Below, in pieces: positions 25,584 to 34,085 of a DNA stretch of 39,645 bases. The notes under the pieces were generated by a model. The model made no database searches. It saw only the letters and a program-made list of their open reading frames with translations, and was not told where the DNA came from. Origin of the DNA: an uncultured Selenomonas sp. (lineage in GTDB: Bacteria; Bacillota; Negativicutes; Selenomonadales; Selenomonadaceae); the NCBI GenBank assembly GCA_938045435.1, contig CALIBA010000343.1, forward strand, positions 1-39,645, written 5' to 3'. Positions within the stretch are counted from its first letter, which is position 1; each line of letters opens with the position of its first letter. Both the position numbers and the translations under genes were made by a program.

Positions 25584-26003
25584 TTAGAGTACACAGAGCA
25601 GGATTGCCAAGATGACGGCAAGCCAGAACAGCCAATGCAGGATTGTAAAGGTTACTTGCAGAATAACTTTAACAATGAAGCGTAGTATCAGGAAACCGAG
25701 AATAACCGAAACGGCGGTTACGACTTGCGGCGTAACAATCTTTGAGATGAGGTAAACCGCACCGATAACGATGAAAAGCAGAACGGCGAGTTCGATGAAG
25801 CGTGTCCAACCGAAGCGGCGGACTTGCTTGGGAGAAGTCGGCGGCTGCCTGTTCTTATCGGTTTTGTTCGATGCGTCTGCCTTGATGAAGGCAGGTGTGT
25901 GAACGATTTCCTTAAGCCGTGAGGACAATGGAAGCTCGCTTCTATTGTCTCGGCGAGAAATCGCACTTTTAAGAACGTCTTGATTCATGATGATAGTATT
26001 CAT
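25584..26003 (-). CDS. Small multi-pass membrane protein, unknown
   Basis: About 139 residues from ATG 26003 (MNTIIMNQDV); ATG 25988 is an equally good start. A soluble, basic N-terminal half ends with TSPKQVRRFGW, followed by three closely spaced membrane helices covering most of the C-terminal 75 residues (FIELAVLLFIVIGAVYLI, VSVILGFLILRFIV and LHWLFWLAVILAILL). No function is known to me; small proteins of this shape occur beside the recombinase in related elements. Transcription ends at the hairpin 25511-25543. Confidence 0.6.
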   Translation of the reverse strand: MNTIIMNQDVLKSAISRRDNRSELPLSSRLKEIVHTPAFIKADASNKTDKNRQPPTSPKQVRRFGWTRFIELAVLLFIVIGAVYLISKIVTPQVVTAVSVILGFLILRFIVKVILQVTFTILHWLFWLAVILAILLCVL

Positions 26004-26143
26004 AATCGGGGCTTTTAATAGTTTCAAGAGCGACAACAAGATGCGCACACTACACAAAGACAAGTGTTTGCAAAACTCTTGACGTGTGGAGTGGAGTGTT
26101 TATCTTGGCTCTTGACACTACAAAAGCCCCCGATGGTGAAGTA

Positions 26144-26608
26144 TCAAGCCATGTTCTCTCCGCCTATCGTTGGCAGACCATTGACCTCGATGAGCAGCAC
26201 GATGGTACCGGTCAGCTCGGTGTACAGTTTGTCGTATTCTGTACCTGCCGCAAAGTCGTCCGGAAGTTCGTATTTGGCAAATACCGCTTGAATTGCCTTG
26301 TTGTTCAATAAAAGAGGGGCTAACCTTTCGGGTAGCGGACTTGGCAGTTCCTTCTCAAACTCCTGCTCCAGCACGGAAACAAGGGTATCATACTTTGAGA
26401 AGTGCAAGTCGTGGTACAGCACCTCGCTTGCCATCGTCTCTGCTTCGGGGTAGGAGAAACCTTGCGCCACGGCATCGCAGTAAGCCGTCAGAGCCTCGTC
26501 TGCTCGAGCGGTTACAAACGCATTGTCATTCACTCTCTCAGGAAAATGCTCTCCGAGATACGCTTCCAACTTCAGACGGAAGTAGGAAAGTTCTTTCTTT
26601 GTTGTCAT
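26144..26608 (-). CDS. DUF1896-family protein
   Basis: A 154-residue protein matching the DUF1896 family, found in Bacteroidetes conjugative transposons near the recombinase. It is acidic and helical (YFRLKLEAYLGEHFPE, then ALTAYCDAVAQGFSYPEAE). No catalytic residues are evident and the function is unknown. It starts 27 nt downstream of the recombinase stop, so it is probably co-transcribed with it. Confidence 0.8.
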   Translation of the reverse strand: MTTKKELSYFRLKLEAYLGEHFPERVNDNAFVTARADEALTAYCDAVAQGFSYPEAETMASEVLYHDLHFSKYDTLVSVLEQEFEKELPSPLPERLAPLLLNNKAIQAVFAKYELPDDFAAGTEYDKLYTELTGTIVLLIEVNGLPTIGGENMA

Positions 26609-26635
26609 AAATTCAAAATTTTAGGGTTATATACA

Positions 26636-27868
26636 TTATTTTGAGGAAATGCCTAATGCCGTATTGAAAGAGCTCAATTTGTCAGCCAACTCATCCATAT
26701 CGTGTTCTATCTTCTTATTGGTTATGCGGGCATAGATTTGCGTTGTCTTGATGTTGGTGTGTCCTAACATCTTACTTACGGATTCGATGGGAACTCCCTT
26801 GGATAGGGACATCGTGGCAAATGTGTGCCGGGCGAGGTGGAAGGTTAGGTTCTTTTTGATACCGCAAATATCGGCAATTTCTTTCAGATAACTGTTCAGT
26901 TTTTGATTCGTCAGCATGGGGAAAAGTTTGCCGTCACGATAGGTTTTGCCACTATATTTTGCAATGATGCTCTTGGGTATATCGAGTAAAAGAACGTTGG
27001 TCTCCACGCTCGTCTTCTGCCGCTTGGTCATTATCCACTGCTTGCCGTTGAGCGTGACGATGTTTTCCGGAGCGAGGTTGTACACGTCTATGTACGCAAG
27101 TCCCGTGAAGCACGAGAACACGAACACGTCCCTTACAAGTTCCAAACGACCGATGCCGAAATTCTTGTTGGCAATTTTAAGGATTTCCTCGTCTGTGAGG
27201 AATCCACGATTGACCGGTTCCATGTGAAAACGGATGTTGAGGAACGGATCATGGTGCAGGACACCAAGTTTCCTGCCCAGAATGGTAATCGTCTTGAAGG
27301 TTTTCATCATCCTCGTAGCGGTGTTGGGATTCTGCCCGACAACCGTTCGGAGATAAATGTCGAAGTCGTGTATCACGATATAGCCGAGTTCGGACAGGCG
27401 GATGTCAGACCGACCGTATTTATCACGAAGGAAATTTGAGAAGTGTTTCTTGCAGACGTTGTATTTCTGTAAGGTTGCAGCTTCGACCGACACGCCTACC
27501 TGCCGTGCAACGTCACTGTTGTGCTTGTTGAAGAGGCTCATTAGGGTGTCCACATCCTCCTTCTTACCAAGATACTCCGACTTGATACGCTCCAAGGACA
27601 CCTCGTCCGTCATCTCGACTTTCTTGAAGATGGTCTGGAGTCCGCTTTGAATGTTGTCAAGTTCGAGGTTGGTGGAAAGTGCTTCAGTTGTCCTTCCCTT
27701 CAACCGTTCCTTCTCCCTGTCCCATTGGGACTGTTGGACAGCAATGCCCGTCGAGCCGATGGAAAGGCGTTCGTTGTTGAGATAGATTCTCAGCATGACG
27801 GGGGTCTTGCCCTCCTTGTTCACATAATTGCTTCTGAGATAGAAGACTGCTCTGAAAATAGCTTTCAT
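26636..27868 (-). CDS. Tyrosine recombinase (element integrase)
   Basis: A 410-residue site-specific recombinase expected to excise and integrate the element. The N-terminal arm/core-binding region (about 1-215) precedes the catalytic domain. Visible residues are H344-x2-R347 (HLARHTF), H370 (LGHTN) and the nucleophile Y379 (IYARI). Where classical members have the first catalytic Arg, the sequence reads FTGLAYIDV (near 254-262), without Arg; loss of that Arg is also known for IntDOT-type enzymes. ATG 27868 (MKAIFRAVFYL) is the family-like start; the open frame extends to 27997 but through DNA holding a TGTAGCC repeat. DUF1896 follows. Confidence 0.92.
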   Translation of the reverse strand: MKAIFRAVFYLRSNYVNKEGKTPVMLRIYLNNERLSIGSTGIAVQQSQWDREKERLKGRTTEALSTNLELDNIQSGLQTIFKKVEMTDEVSLERIKSEYLGKKEDVDTLMSLFNKHNSDVARQVGVSVEAATLQKYNVCKKHFSNFLRDKYGRSDIRLSELGYIVIHDFDIYLRTVVGQNPNTATRMMKTFKTITILGRKLGVLHHDPFLNIRFHMEPVNRGFLTDEEILKIANKNFGIGRLELVRDVFVFSCFTGLAYIDVYNLAPENIVTLNGKQWIMTKRQKTSVETNVLLLDIPKSIIAKYSGKTYRDGKLFPMLTNQKLNSYLKEIADICGIKKNLTFHLARHTFATMSLSKGVPIESVSKMLGHTNIKTTQIYARITNKKIEHDMDELADKLSSFNTALGISSK

Positions 27869-27887
27869 ACATTTTACTGCTTTTAGT

Positions 27888-28118
27888 TGTAGCCTGAACA
27901 GAAGTCTTGTCCTAACACCTGCCATCTGTAGCCGTGGCTTGTCGGACACATTGTTGCCCGAAGTGGTGTATGGTAACAAAAACACCTCTGTAATCACGCT
28001 GCAAAGTTCAATATATTTGTTTGAATAGCAGTAATTTACGCATACTCCTTATGTACTCTGTATGTACTCTTGGCTACATTTTTATTTTGCTTTGAAAATG
28101 TGTAGCCTGATTGTAGCC
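27888..28118. repeat. TGTAGCC repeats, candidate recombinase arm sites
   Basis: The 7-mer occurs at 27888-27894, 27927-27933, 28101-28107 and 28112-28118, and inverted at 28072-28078. Between them lies a direct repeat TATGTACTCT (28050-28059, 28061-28070), and a core-like GCAAAGTT is at 28007-28014. Clustered short repeats beside a tyrosine recombinase gene are typical of arm-type binding sites within an attachment region. Confidence 0.5.
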
Positions 28119-28188
28119 TTTTTAGAGCATTTTGGGAGTTTCTGCCCCCTCTGTGCATACTCTGAAAATTAGGATGGGTATAAAAGAA

Positions 28189-28220
28189 AAGTATCATAAC
28201 TACTTGTAGCTATGATACTT
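28189..28220 (-). terminator. Terminator of tRNA-Ser
   Basis: A perfect 10-bp inverted repeat, AAGTATCATA/TATGATACTT, lies about 50 nt beyond the tRNA 3' end. On the minus strand it is followed by a T-rich tract. As a native part of the tRNA unit it suggests that host sequence continues to about 28185. Confidence 0.65.
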
Positions 28221-28268
28221 ACATTTTTCTTAGGTTTCTCTCTGATATTCATTTCAGAGTACCTAAAG

Positions 28269-28353
28269 CGGAGAGAGAGGGATTCGAACCCCCGGTACCT
28301 CTCGGTACGGCGGTTTTCAAGACCGCTGTAATCGACCACTCTACCATCTCTCC
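28269..28353 (-). tRNA. tRNA-Ser (anticodon UGA)
   Basis: Minus-strand cloverleaf of 85 nt: acceptor GGAGAGA pairs TCTCTCC with discriminator G, T-arm GGGGG-TTCGAAT-CCCTC, a long variable arm typical of serine tRNAs, and an anticodon loop with TGA. CCA is not encoded. It has its own promoter and terminator. Its 3' end faces the element, with the recombinase about 400 bp away. Confidence 0.95.
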
Positions 28354-28386
28354 TTTATTATAGAAGGCCTTAGTGGTAAGGCGGTG

Positions 28387-28417
28387 CAAAGGTAACACTT
28401 TTTTTTGATTTGGCAAA
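28387..28417 (-). promoter_or_regulatory. Promoter of tRNA-Ser
   Basis: TACCTTTG (28387-28394) and TTTG (28414-28417) on the minus strand, 19 nt apart, form a full Bacteroidetes promoter about 34 nt upstream of the tRNA. Confidence 0.7.
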
Positions 28418-28501
28418 CGATGTTCGAAATTTTATAAACAAAGTTACAGAAATGTTCAAATACAGGCCTTAGGAGGCAACACTTAATGGGGGACAGACGG
28501 G

Positions 28502-28630
28502 TTAGAGATGGCTTAAAGCGGCGTAGAAATGGGCTAGAGATGGTTTAGAGATGGTCCAGAGATGGTTTAGAAATGGCTTAGAGATGGTTTATAGATGGCT
28601 TAGAGATGGTTTAGAGATGGTTTAGAGATG
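28502..28630. repeat. 11-bp tandem repeat array at the 3' end of the transglycosylase gene
   Basis: About 11.7 copies of an 11-bp unit (consensus TAGAGATGGTT) run from 28502 to 28630. Units near 28590-28630 are most alike and those near 28513 most diverged. The transglycosylase stop codon lies within the last copies, so the array forms its 3' untranslated region. Confidence 0.85.
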
Positions 28631-29812
28631 AAACCGATACTTCTTTGTGGCACGCTGTGGAACCATCGAACCATAACTTCCCGAAATTCCGCCAGGTGTC
28701 ATACCCATGTATTGCTGCCAGCGATTACCAATGCGTTCCACATAGTCTACCGTTTCGCTGCCGCGCATATAACCATTCTTCACGATAGGGTCGTTGTAAA
28801 ATTGCGGAGTGCTTAGGCGTAAGACGAAAGGTGCCACTTCTTCCCATCGTTGTGGGTTTTGTCCGTACTTGCGCGCCAAAGCCATTGCATCGCGCACATG
28901 ACCCGCACCGCCATTATAGCTGGCTAACACAAAACGTATGCGTTCCATGCGGTCGCCAATGTCGTTGAACTTCCCGTCCAGTTCCCTGATAAGCTTTGTG
29001 GCCGCAGCAACATTGGGTTCAGGTTCGTGCACTTGACTGGCAGGCAGCCCTAAATGAGCAGCTGTGCCGGGCATTATCTGCATCAATCCCCTTGCACCAG
29101 CCCACGAATGCGCCTGCGGGTCGAACGTAGATTCCTGATAACATTGCGCCGCCAACAACCGCCAATCCCAGCGGGCAGTTGGTGCATACTTCTGGAAAAG
29201 ATGGTCGTATTGCGATATAACGCCCGCCTTTCGGTCTAACATGGGCGAATAAACATGGCGCGTAATGCTGCGCGACGAAAGCGCGAACCGCTCTTCGGCC
29301 TTAATCTTTGCTAGCAATGCAGGCTTAAACCACCTGTTCAGCGTGTCGGCCAAGGCCTCGTTTCCCTCTTGAACCGCCCACTGTCCGTCGCCCGATGCCG
29401 ACGATGCACCGCAAAAGGCCACACCCCCAACCTTCTTGGGTAAGAAGAAAGCCACCAAATCGCCATCTCCATTTTTCAATCGCGCCACCATGTCAGCCGT
29501 ATCTTTGCAAACTTCCACCCTAAGCGAAACACCTAAGGCCTTGGCAAAACGCTCGCAAAGCAGGTACTGCAAGCCCATTCCGCGACCACGATAGTCGTAG
29601 TAATTCTCTGGCCCAGTGAGGGTGAGCATGATGAGTTCGCCGTTGTGGATAATGTCGTTGAGCGAAAATCCGCTTTCGGCCGTAGTCGCACTATCGGCAC
29701 CAAGCGTCGTACCCCACGGGGTTTCCACGGGCTGATTTTGCTTTTTCTGATTGCAAGCCACTAGGCCAACAACCATCAGCATGATGAGGGATAGGCGAAA
29801 AAAGACGTTCAC
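28622..29812 (-). CDS. Lytic transglycosylase lipoprotein, MltF-like
   Basis: A 396-residue lipoprotein: signal ending VGLVAC with lipidated Cys 20. A solute-binding-protein-like domain (about 50-155) precedes a transglycosylase SLT domain (about 205-330). The catalytic Glu is E227 in CYQESTF; further family motifs are RGLMQIMP (241-248) and ASYNGG (297-302). It cleaves peptidoglycan glycan strands with 1,6-anhydro ring formation, acting from the periplasmic face of a membrane. The two-domain layout is that of MltF. The last codons and stop merge into the 11-bp tandem array. Confidence 0.9.
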   Translation of the reverse strand: MNVFFRLSLIMLMVVGLVACNQKKQNQPVETPWGTTLGADSATTAESGFSLNDIIHNGELIMLTLTGPENYYDYRGRGMGLQYLLCERFAKALGVSLRVEVCKDTADMVARLKNGDGDLVAFFLPKKVGGVAFCGASSASGDGQWAVQEGNEALADTLNRWFKPALLAKIKAEERFALSSRSITRHVYSPMLDRKAGVISQYDHLFQKYAPTARWDWRLLAAQCYQESTFDPQAHSWAGARGLMQIMPGTAAHLGLPASQVHEPEPNVAAATKLIRELDGKFNDIGDRMERIRFVLASYNGGAGHVRDAMALARKYGQNPQRWEEVAPFVLRLSTPQFYNDPIVKNGYMRGSETVDYVERIGNRWQQYMGMTPGGISGSYGSMVPQRATKKYRFHL

Positions 29813-29888
29813 GTTCGTGTTTTGTTATCGAAAATGAGGGCTGACGTTAGGCATGCAGGGGTATTGGCATGCCACGGCCATGTTATTA

Positions 29889-30221
29889 TTAGTGGTGTTC
29901 GGGCACGATGGCGAAGAAAACAAAGTCTTCCGTGCCGTTGTTCTCAAAATAATGGGCATGTCCCATAGGGCAATAATGCACCTGTCCGGGCAAGAGCGTT
30001 TCTTTTTCACCATCGCAATAAAACGTTCCTTCGCCGCTCAACGCGAACACAATCTCGCAATTTTCTTCGTGCTTGTGCAGTCCGCTTGCAGCCCCTGGTT
30101 TCAAAACGTTGCGCATAATGCGGCACTTGTCGTCTACAAAGGCGAGCATGAACATTTCTCCATGTCCACCCTTAAAACCAACTATCTTGGTTTCTTCCAA
30201 ATTATTCAAGTCGATGTGCAT
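29889..30221 (-). CDS. Small cupin-domain protein
   Basis: A 110-residue single-domain cupin, counted from ATG 30221. The metal-binding cupin motif 1 is clear as GLHKHEENCEIVFALSGEG (two His and a Glu), and motif 2 as GQVHYCPMGHAHYFEN. Such proteins bind a metal and are enzymes, isomerases or sensors of small sugars or acids; the substrate cannot be read from the sequence. The open frame extends to ATG 30257, but the promoter -7 box lies at 30246-30253, downstream of that ATG, so 30221 is preferred. Confidence 0.8.
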   Translation of the reverse strand: MHIDLNNLEETKIVGFKGGHGEMFMLAFVDDKCRIMRNVLKPGAASGLHKHEENCEIVFALSGEGTFYCDGEKETLLPGQVHYCPMGHAHYFENNGTEDFVFFAIVPEHH

Positions 30222-30245
30222 AACCTTTTCATTGTTTATATCGTG

Positions 30246-30253
30246 CAAAGATA
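30246..30253 (-). promoter_or_regulatory. Cupin promoter -7 box (decides the start)
   Basis: TATCTTTG on the minus strand matches TAnnTTTG. The transcript would start near 30238, between the two candidate ATGs, which excludes 30257. It abuts the terminator of the upstream receptor gene. Confidence 0.55.
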
Positions 30254-30258
30254 GCAAA

Positions 30259-30295
30259 AAAAGAGGACACTCCCTTATCGTAGGTGTCCTCTTTT
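30259..30295. terminator. Terminator of the TonB receptor gene
   Basis: A 12-bp perfect inverted repeat (AAAAGAGGACAC, 30259-30270; GTGTCCTCTTTT, 30284-30295) with a 13-nt loop and A/T tracts on both sides lies 69 nt past the receptor stop. Confidence 0.8.
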
Positions 30296-30363
30296 ATATA
30301 ATATATGCGCTGTTAAGCGGGCATTATCGGCTTAATGCCACAGCTTGCATCAAAGCTACGGGC

Positions 30364-33300
30364 TTAGAACGTAACGCGCAAACCAATCTGTGCGTGCCAA
30401 CGGCTGGCCACATCGCTAACAAATGGCGTATTGTCGAAATACTGGAACGATGCCACCTTCGTGTCGGGTGCGGCACCATCTTCAACGCCCTGAACCTGCA
30501 ACTTGTTGATGTTGTAAACCGAGCCATAAGTTGTGCCCCAGTTTTTGTTAAGCAAGTTAGCCACGTTAAGAATGTCGAACACCAACTCAATCTTGCTGCC
30601 ACGTTCCTTCAAGTAATAGAAGTCTTGCGAGATGTGCAGGTCGAAACGGTTTTCCCAAGGTGTAAGATGCGAGTTGCGCTCGGCGTATTGTCCGCGATGC
30701 TTGCTTGCATAGCTGTCGCCTTCAATCCATTTTTCAAACTGCGCCTTTTGCTCATCTGCTGTTGCCACAACATTCTTGTTCTTATCTTTTTTGTCAACGA
30801 ACTTCATGTTAGCCAATTCGTCTTTGGTGGGGATATACAGCAAGGTGTTACCTTTGCGGTAGTCGCCATTAAACGATTCGTTTTGGCTGTCGCTCATGGT
30901 CAAGCTATAACGTTGTCCGCTCGAGCCGTTGTAAGTAAGCCCAACATGTGTTTGCCAGCGTCCATTGCCATAGCGTTTGCTGTTATAATTGGCCGTAATA
31001 ACAAGGCGATGGGGTATGTCGAACATCGAAGTTGCCAATACAGGTTCGTTAGGGTCTACACTATAATAGAAGCCCCAGTTTGAAAGAGCGATAGACGACG
31101 TTCCATCATTTACCGAGTACGAACGACCAAACGTATAGTTCGCCATGAGGTCGAGACCGAACTTAAACGATTTCTCAACCTGGGCACTTACCGAATAACT
31201 ATATCCCTTGTTCGTATTCTTCATGTTAACAATACTGCTATAACTGCCTGGCTTGCTAGTGTAGAAAATAGTAGACGATTTTTCTGCACCTTCTACCGCG
31301 TATACGCGCTTGCCTTCGTTTACAAGTGCCAGGTTCTCAAACCAAACATTGTTGAGGTTTCGCGAGTAAAGTCCTTCCAGGGTAAACTTCATGTCCCAAG
31401 GCAGTCGTTGTTCCCAAGCCAAGTTGGCACGGAACACCTGTGGGAACTTGAAATCGCGAGCCACCGTTGCAATATTAGGTTTCACAGGAACGGCATTAAG
31501 CCCAGGGGCATGTGCTGCCCCTTCTGCATCATTCTTAAATGTTTCGAATGAAGGAGCAAGAGCACCCGTTTTTGAGTTTGCACGAATAGACACGCCTTTC
31601 TGTTCTATACCCGTGTTGGCCCAAGCGTTTTCAATCCAAACGAAGGGTGCACGTCCATTAAACACACCTAGTCCACCACGTAACATCGTCTTATGAGTTT
31701 CGTCTGTGTACCAACGGAAACCGAAACGAGGCGAGAACATCAGCACCGAATTTGGCTTACGGCCCACAACTGCATCGTGCTTCGTCGAGAAATCGCTGGC
31801 ATTAAATTCTTTGTTTGTAGATGGACTGTTGACGTAGTATGGAATGTCGAGACGCACGCCATAAGTAAATTGCAGCAGCGTGTTCAAGTCCCATTTGTCT
31901 TGAACATAAAAGCCTACTTGTCCGCTTTTAAAGGGTGTTTTCCACTCTCTCGTCCCTGTAATGTTCGTATCTGCGTAGTTCCAAGTAAACTCGCTAGCCT
32001 TATCGGTCATAAAGGCCGTGATGCCGCCTATATCTTTGCTGCCGTACGAATATCGTCCTGTAAAGGCCTGCATAAACGAGTTCTTCATGTCGTACAGCTC
32101 GTTATGCGTACCAAAGGTAATGTTGTGGTTGCCCAGATACCAAGAGAGGTTGTCTTCAAACACCCAGATATTTTGTTCTAGGGCGTTCAGTCCCGAAGAA
32201 AATTCTGTTCCGATATTGATGTTATTGTCTCCTGCCGCTTGAACACCCGTCCCCGGGTCGTATGCGCCTGCCTTACTTATATAAACACTGGGAGCGCGGT
32301 AAGGTATGTCGCGGCGGTCGCGTACTATGGTCAATCCCACGCGTAACTCGTTATAAAGCGATCGACTAAGGTGCGAGTTAAGTTCGGCCACGAACGAGTG
32401 CATGTTGTTTATGCGCTTATAACCGCTGTTTACGAAGTTGTAAGTGTTGTAGCTCGAACTGATTTCGTCTTTATACGAGTCGTTAAACTGATAGCGCAAC
32501 GAGAACTTGTTGTTGCTGTTGATGTTCCAGTCGATGCGGCTCATGAGCGAGAATGCGCCCGAAGTGATGTCGGGGCGGCCATAATCTTCCCTTATTCCCG
32601 TTATCAATTCGTATCTGTCGGCTATGGCCTTGGCCATGTCCAAGGTCATGAAATAGCCAGGAGCACCTGCGTAGTACGTTGCAGGATAAGTGTTTTTCTT
32701 ATACTCGGCACTTGCAAAGAAGAAAAGTTTGTCTTTCACGATAGGGCCGCCAAAGGTCGCACCAAAAGTCTTGGTAGACTCGTTTTGGTATTTCTCTTTC
32801 ATCCTTGTGTTTTGGTTCCAAGTTCCATAGAGGTTCTCATCCGTGTAGTAGGTGTAGGCCGAGGCTTTAAACACGTTGGTTCCCGACTTGGTAATGGCGT
32901 TGATGGCGCCGCCGGTAAATCCGCTTTGGCGGATGTCGAAAGGCGAGGCCACCACCTGTATTTGCTCAACTGCGTCTAGGGCAATGGGGTTGGCATTGGT
33001 TTGGTTGCCGATTGTACCGCCGCTCGACAAACCGAACACGTCGTTGCTCACCATACCGTCTATTTGGAACGAGTTATAGCGGTTGTTTGCTCCTGCAATG
33101 GTGATACCGCCTTTCTTGTTGGCTTTCACCAGTGGCGACAGCGTTGCCACATCGTAAATGTTGCGGTTAACGGTGGGCGTGTTGTCTATTTGTGTCTTCG
33201 AGAATTGCGTCGAAGCACCCGTTGTACCAACGCCGGCCTTGCCTGTAACCGTTACTTCGCCCAGTAACTTGGCGTCTTCTTTGAGATCGGCGTTAAACAC

Positions 33301-33603
33301 GCTTGCTTCGCCGAGAGCTAAATTTACGTTCTCGACCACTTCGTCTTTGTATCCCACGTACGAGATGGTGATGGTGTAGGGGCCTCCTACGCGCATACCC
33401 TGTATGGAGTAGCGGCCTTTCTCGTTGGTTATGCCGTTGTAGCGAGTTCCTGAGGGGTTGTGTACAGCCACCACGGTGGCCCCAATAACCTCTTCACCGC
33501 CGGCAACAACCTTTCCGTTGATACCCGATGTTGTAACCTGTGCCATGAGGGGGGATGTGAGGAACATCACAATGGCGAACAGAAAAAACAATCTTTTTTG
33601 CAT
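30364..33603 (-). CDS. Oar-like TonB-dependent receptor
   Basis: A 1,079-residue outer-membrane receptor. A signal peptide (about 1-21, ending LMAQ) is followed by a carboxypeptidase-regulatory-like beta-sandwich domain (about 25-110). A plug domain (about 115-240) contains NSFQIDGMVSNDVFG and FTGGAINAITKSGTN, and a long barrel ends in Phe (GLRVTF), the usual outer-membrane terminus. The plug resembles Oar-type receptors, which lack a well-defined substrate; protein or peptide uptake or adhesion are possible. Its upstream region holds a candidate promoter at 33665-33672. Confidence 0.92.
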   Translation of the reverse strand: MQKRLFFLFAIVMFLTSPLMAQVTTSGINGKVVAGGEEVIGATVVAVHNPSGTRYNGITNEKGRYSIQGMRVGGPYTITISYVGYKDEVVENVNLALGEASVFNADLKEDAKLLGEVTVTGKAGVGTTGASTQFSKTQIDNTPTVNRNIYDVATLSPLVKANKKGGITIAGANNRYNSFQIDGMVSNDVFGLSSGGTIGNQTNANPIALDAVEQIQVVASPFDIRQSGFTGGAINAITKSGTNVFKASAYTYYTDENLYGTWNQNTRMKEKYQNESTKTFGATFGGPIVKDKLFFFASAEYKKNTYPATYYAGAPGYFMTLDMAKAIADRYELITGIREDYGRPDITSGAFSLMSRIDWNINSNNKFSLRYQFNDSYKDEISSSYNTYNFVNSGYKRINNMHSFVAELNSHLSRSLYNELRVGLTIVRDRRDIPYRAPSVYISKAGAYDPGTGVQAAGDNNINIGTEFSSGLNALEQNIWVFEDNLSWYLGNHNITFGTHNELYDMKNSFMQAFTGRYSYGSKDIGGITAFMTDKASEFTWNYADTNITGTREWKTPFKSGQVGFYVQDKWDLNTLLQFTYGVRLDIPYYVNSPSTNKEFNASDFSTKHDAVVGRKPNSVLMFSPRFGFRWYTDETHKTMLRGGLGVFNGRAPFVWIENAWANTGIEQKGVSIRANSKTGALAPSFETFKNDAEGAAHAPGLNAVPVKPNIATVARDFKFPQVFRANLAWEQRLPWDMKFTLEGLYSRNLNNVWFENLALVNEGKRVYAVEGAEKSSTIFYTSKPGSYSSIVNMKNTNKGYSYSVSAQVEKSFKFGLDLMANYTFGRSYSVNDGTSSIALSNWGFYYSVDPNEPVLATSMFDIPHRLVITANYNSKRYGNGRWQTHVGLTYNGSSGQRYSLTMSDSQNESFNGDYRKGNTLLYIPTKDELANMKFVDKKDKNKNVVATADEQKAQFEKWIEGDSYASKHRGQYAERNSHLTPWENRFDLHISQDFYYLKERGSKIELVFDILNVANLLNKNWGTTYGSVYNINKLQVQGVEDGAAPDTKVASFQYFDNTPFVSDVASRWHAQIGLRVTF

Positions 33604-33664
33604 AGTGATTACAAAAATTAATTAATAAGAAAACTTTTTCATAACCCCTCGGGGGATTATAATG

Positions 33665-33672
33665 CAAAATTA
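33665..33672 (-). promoter_or_regulatory. Candidate promoter of the TonB receptor gene
   Basis: TAATTTTG on the minus strand, about 60 nt before the receptor ATG, fits TAnnTTTG. No clear -33 TTTG box is seen. A CCCC-TC-GGGG hairpin lies between it and the gene. Confidence 0.4.
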
Positions 33673-33778
33673 ATTCTTTTTCCGTGAAGTAGAAAGCGTT
33701 GTAAAGGAAATGTTGCCATACGTAAGAAAATATTTCAAGCGTACCGAATACGGCTGCAAGAAACGTTATAAACAGAAA

Positions 33779-33800
33779 AAGAAACGCCTCAACGTTTCTT
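33779..33800 (-). terminator. Terminator of the tRNA-Thr/tRNA-Gly unit
   Basis: AAGAAACG (33779-33786) and CGTTTCTT (33793-33800) form an 8-bp stem with a 6-nt loop; T residues follow on the minus strand. It lies about 60 nt beyond tRNA-Gly. Confidence 0.6.
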
Positions 33801-33857
33801 CTACCTTATATATGTTGCTATCAAAATAATCCTGAATATGTTGGGCTGTATGCCTAG

Positions 33858-33930
33858 AGCGGTAAACGAGGCTCGAACTCGCGACCCCCAGCTTGGGAAG
33901 CTAGTGCTCTACCAACTGAGCTATTACCGC
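33858..33930 (-). tRNA. tRNA-Gly (anticodon CCC)
   Basis: Minus-strand cloverleaf of 73 nt including discriminator U. Acceptor GCGGTAA pairs TTACCGC, the anticodon loop is TTCCCAA, and the T-arm contains GTTCGAG. Second gene of a two-tRNA transcript. Confidence 0.95.
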
Positions 33931-33935
33931 ATTTG

Positions 33936-34008
33936 AGCCGATACCCGGACTCGAACCGGGGACCTATTCATTACGAATGAATTGCTCTACCAACTGAGCC
34001 ATATCGGC
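33936..34008 (-). tRNA. tRNA-Thr (anticodon CGU)
   Basis: Minus-strand cloverleaf of 73 nt including the discriminator. Acceptor GCCGATA pairs TATCGGC, the anticodon loop is TTCGTAA, and the T-arm is CCGGG-TTCGAGT-CCGGG-like. First gene of the pair, 5 nt before tRNA-Gly. Confidence 0.95.
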
Positions 34009-34053
34009 CTTTCCCTATTAATATTCTAATGGGGCATTGTCTCAAATGCGGTG

Positions 34054-34085
34054 CAAAGGTAGTTGTTTTTTCGATAAGCACCAAA
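34054..34085 (-). promoter_or_regulatory. Promoter of the tRNA-Thr/tRNA-Gly unit
   Basis: TACCTTTG (34054-34061) and TTTG (34082-34085) on the minus strand, 20 nt apart, lie about 46 nt upstream of tRNA-Thr. Confidence 0.7.

Larger units (their letters stand above)
1353..28118. mobile_element. CTnDOT-like conjugative transposon carrying cfxA (ends approximate)
   Basis: The interval contains a tyrosine recombinase at one end (26636-27868), a mobABC relaxase/coupling block, a nearly complete Bacteroidetes tra operon, anti-restriction and PcfJ/PcfK-like genes, and cfxA. The right boundary should lie between the recombinase and the native-looking terminator of tRNA-Ser at 28189. The left boundary is not seen; it is placed at the gene remnant beside cfxA but could lie further left, even outside the window. 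No target-site duplication was found by eye. tetQ, rteABC and traP were not found. Confidence 0.75.

Noticed and set aside
25411..25635. 74-residue minus-strand ORF through the palindrome and terminator
   Set aside because: It runs antisense through a terminator hairpin and overlaps the end of the adjacent gene; no protein-like features.
28269..28353. tRNA-Ser 3' end as the integration target
   Set aside because: No repeat of the tRNA 3' end was found on the other side of the element within the window, and the tRNA keeps its own terminator.
30222..30257. Upstream ATG of the cupin gene at 30257
   Set aside because: The promoter -7 box lies downstream of this ATG, so the codon would not be in the transcript.
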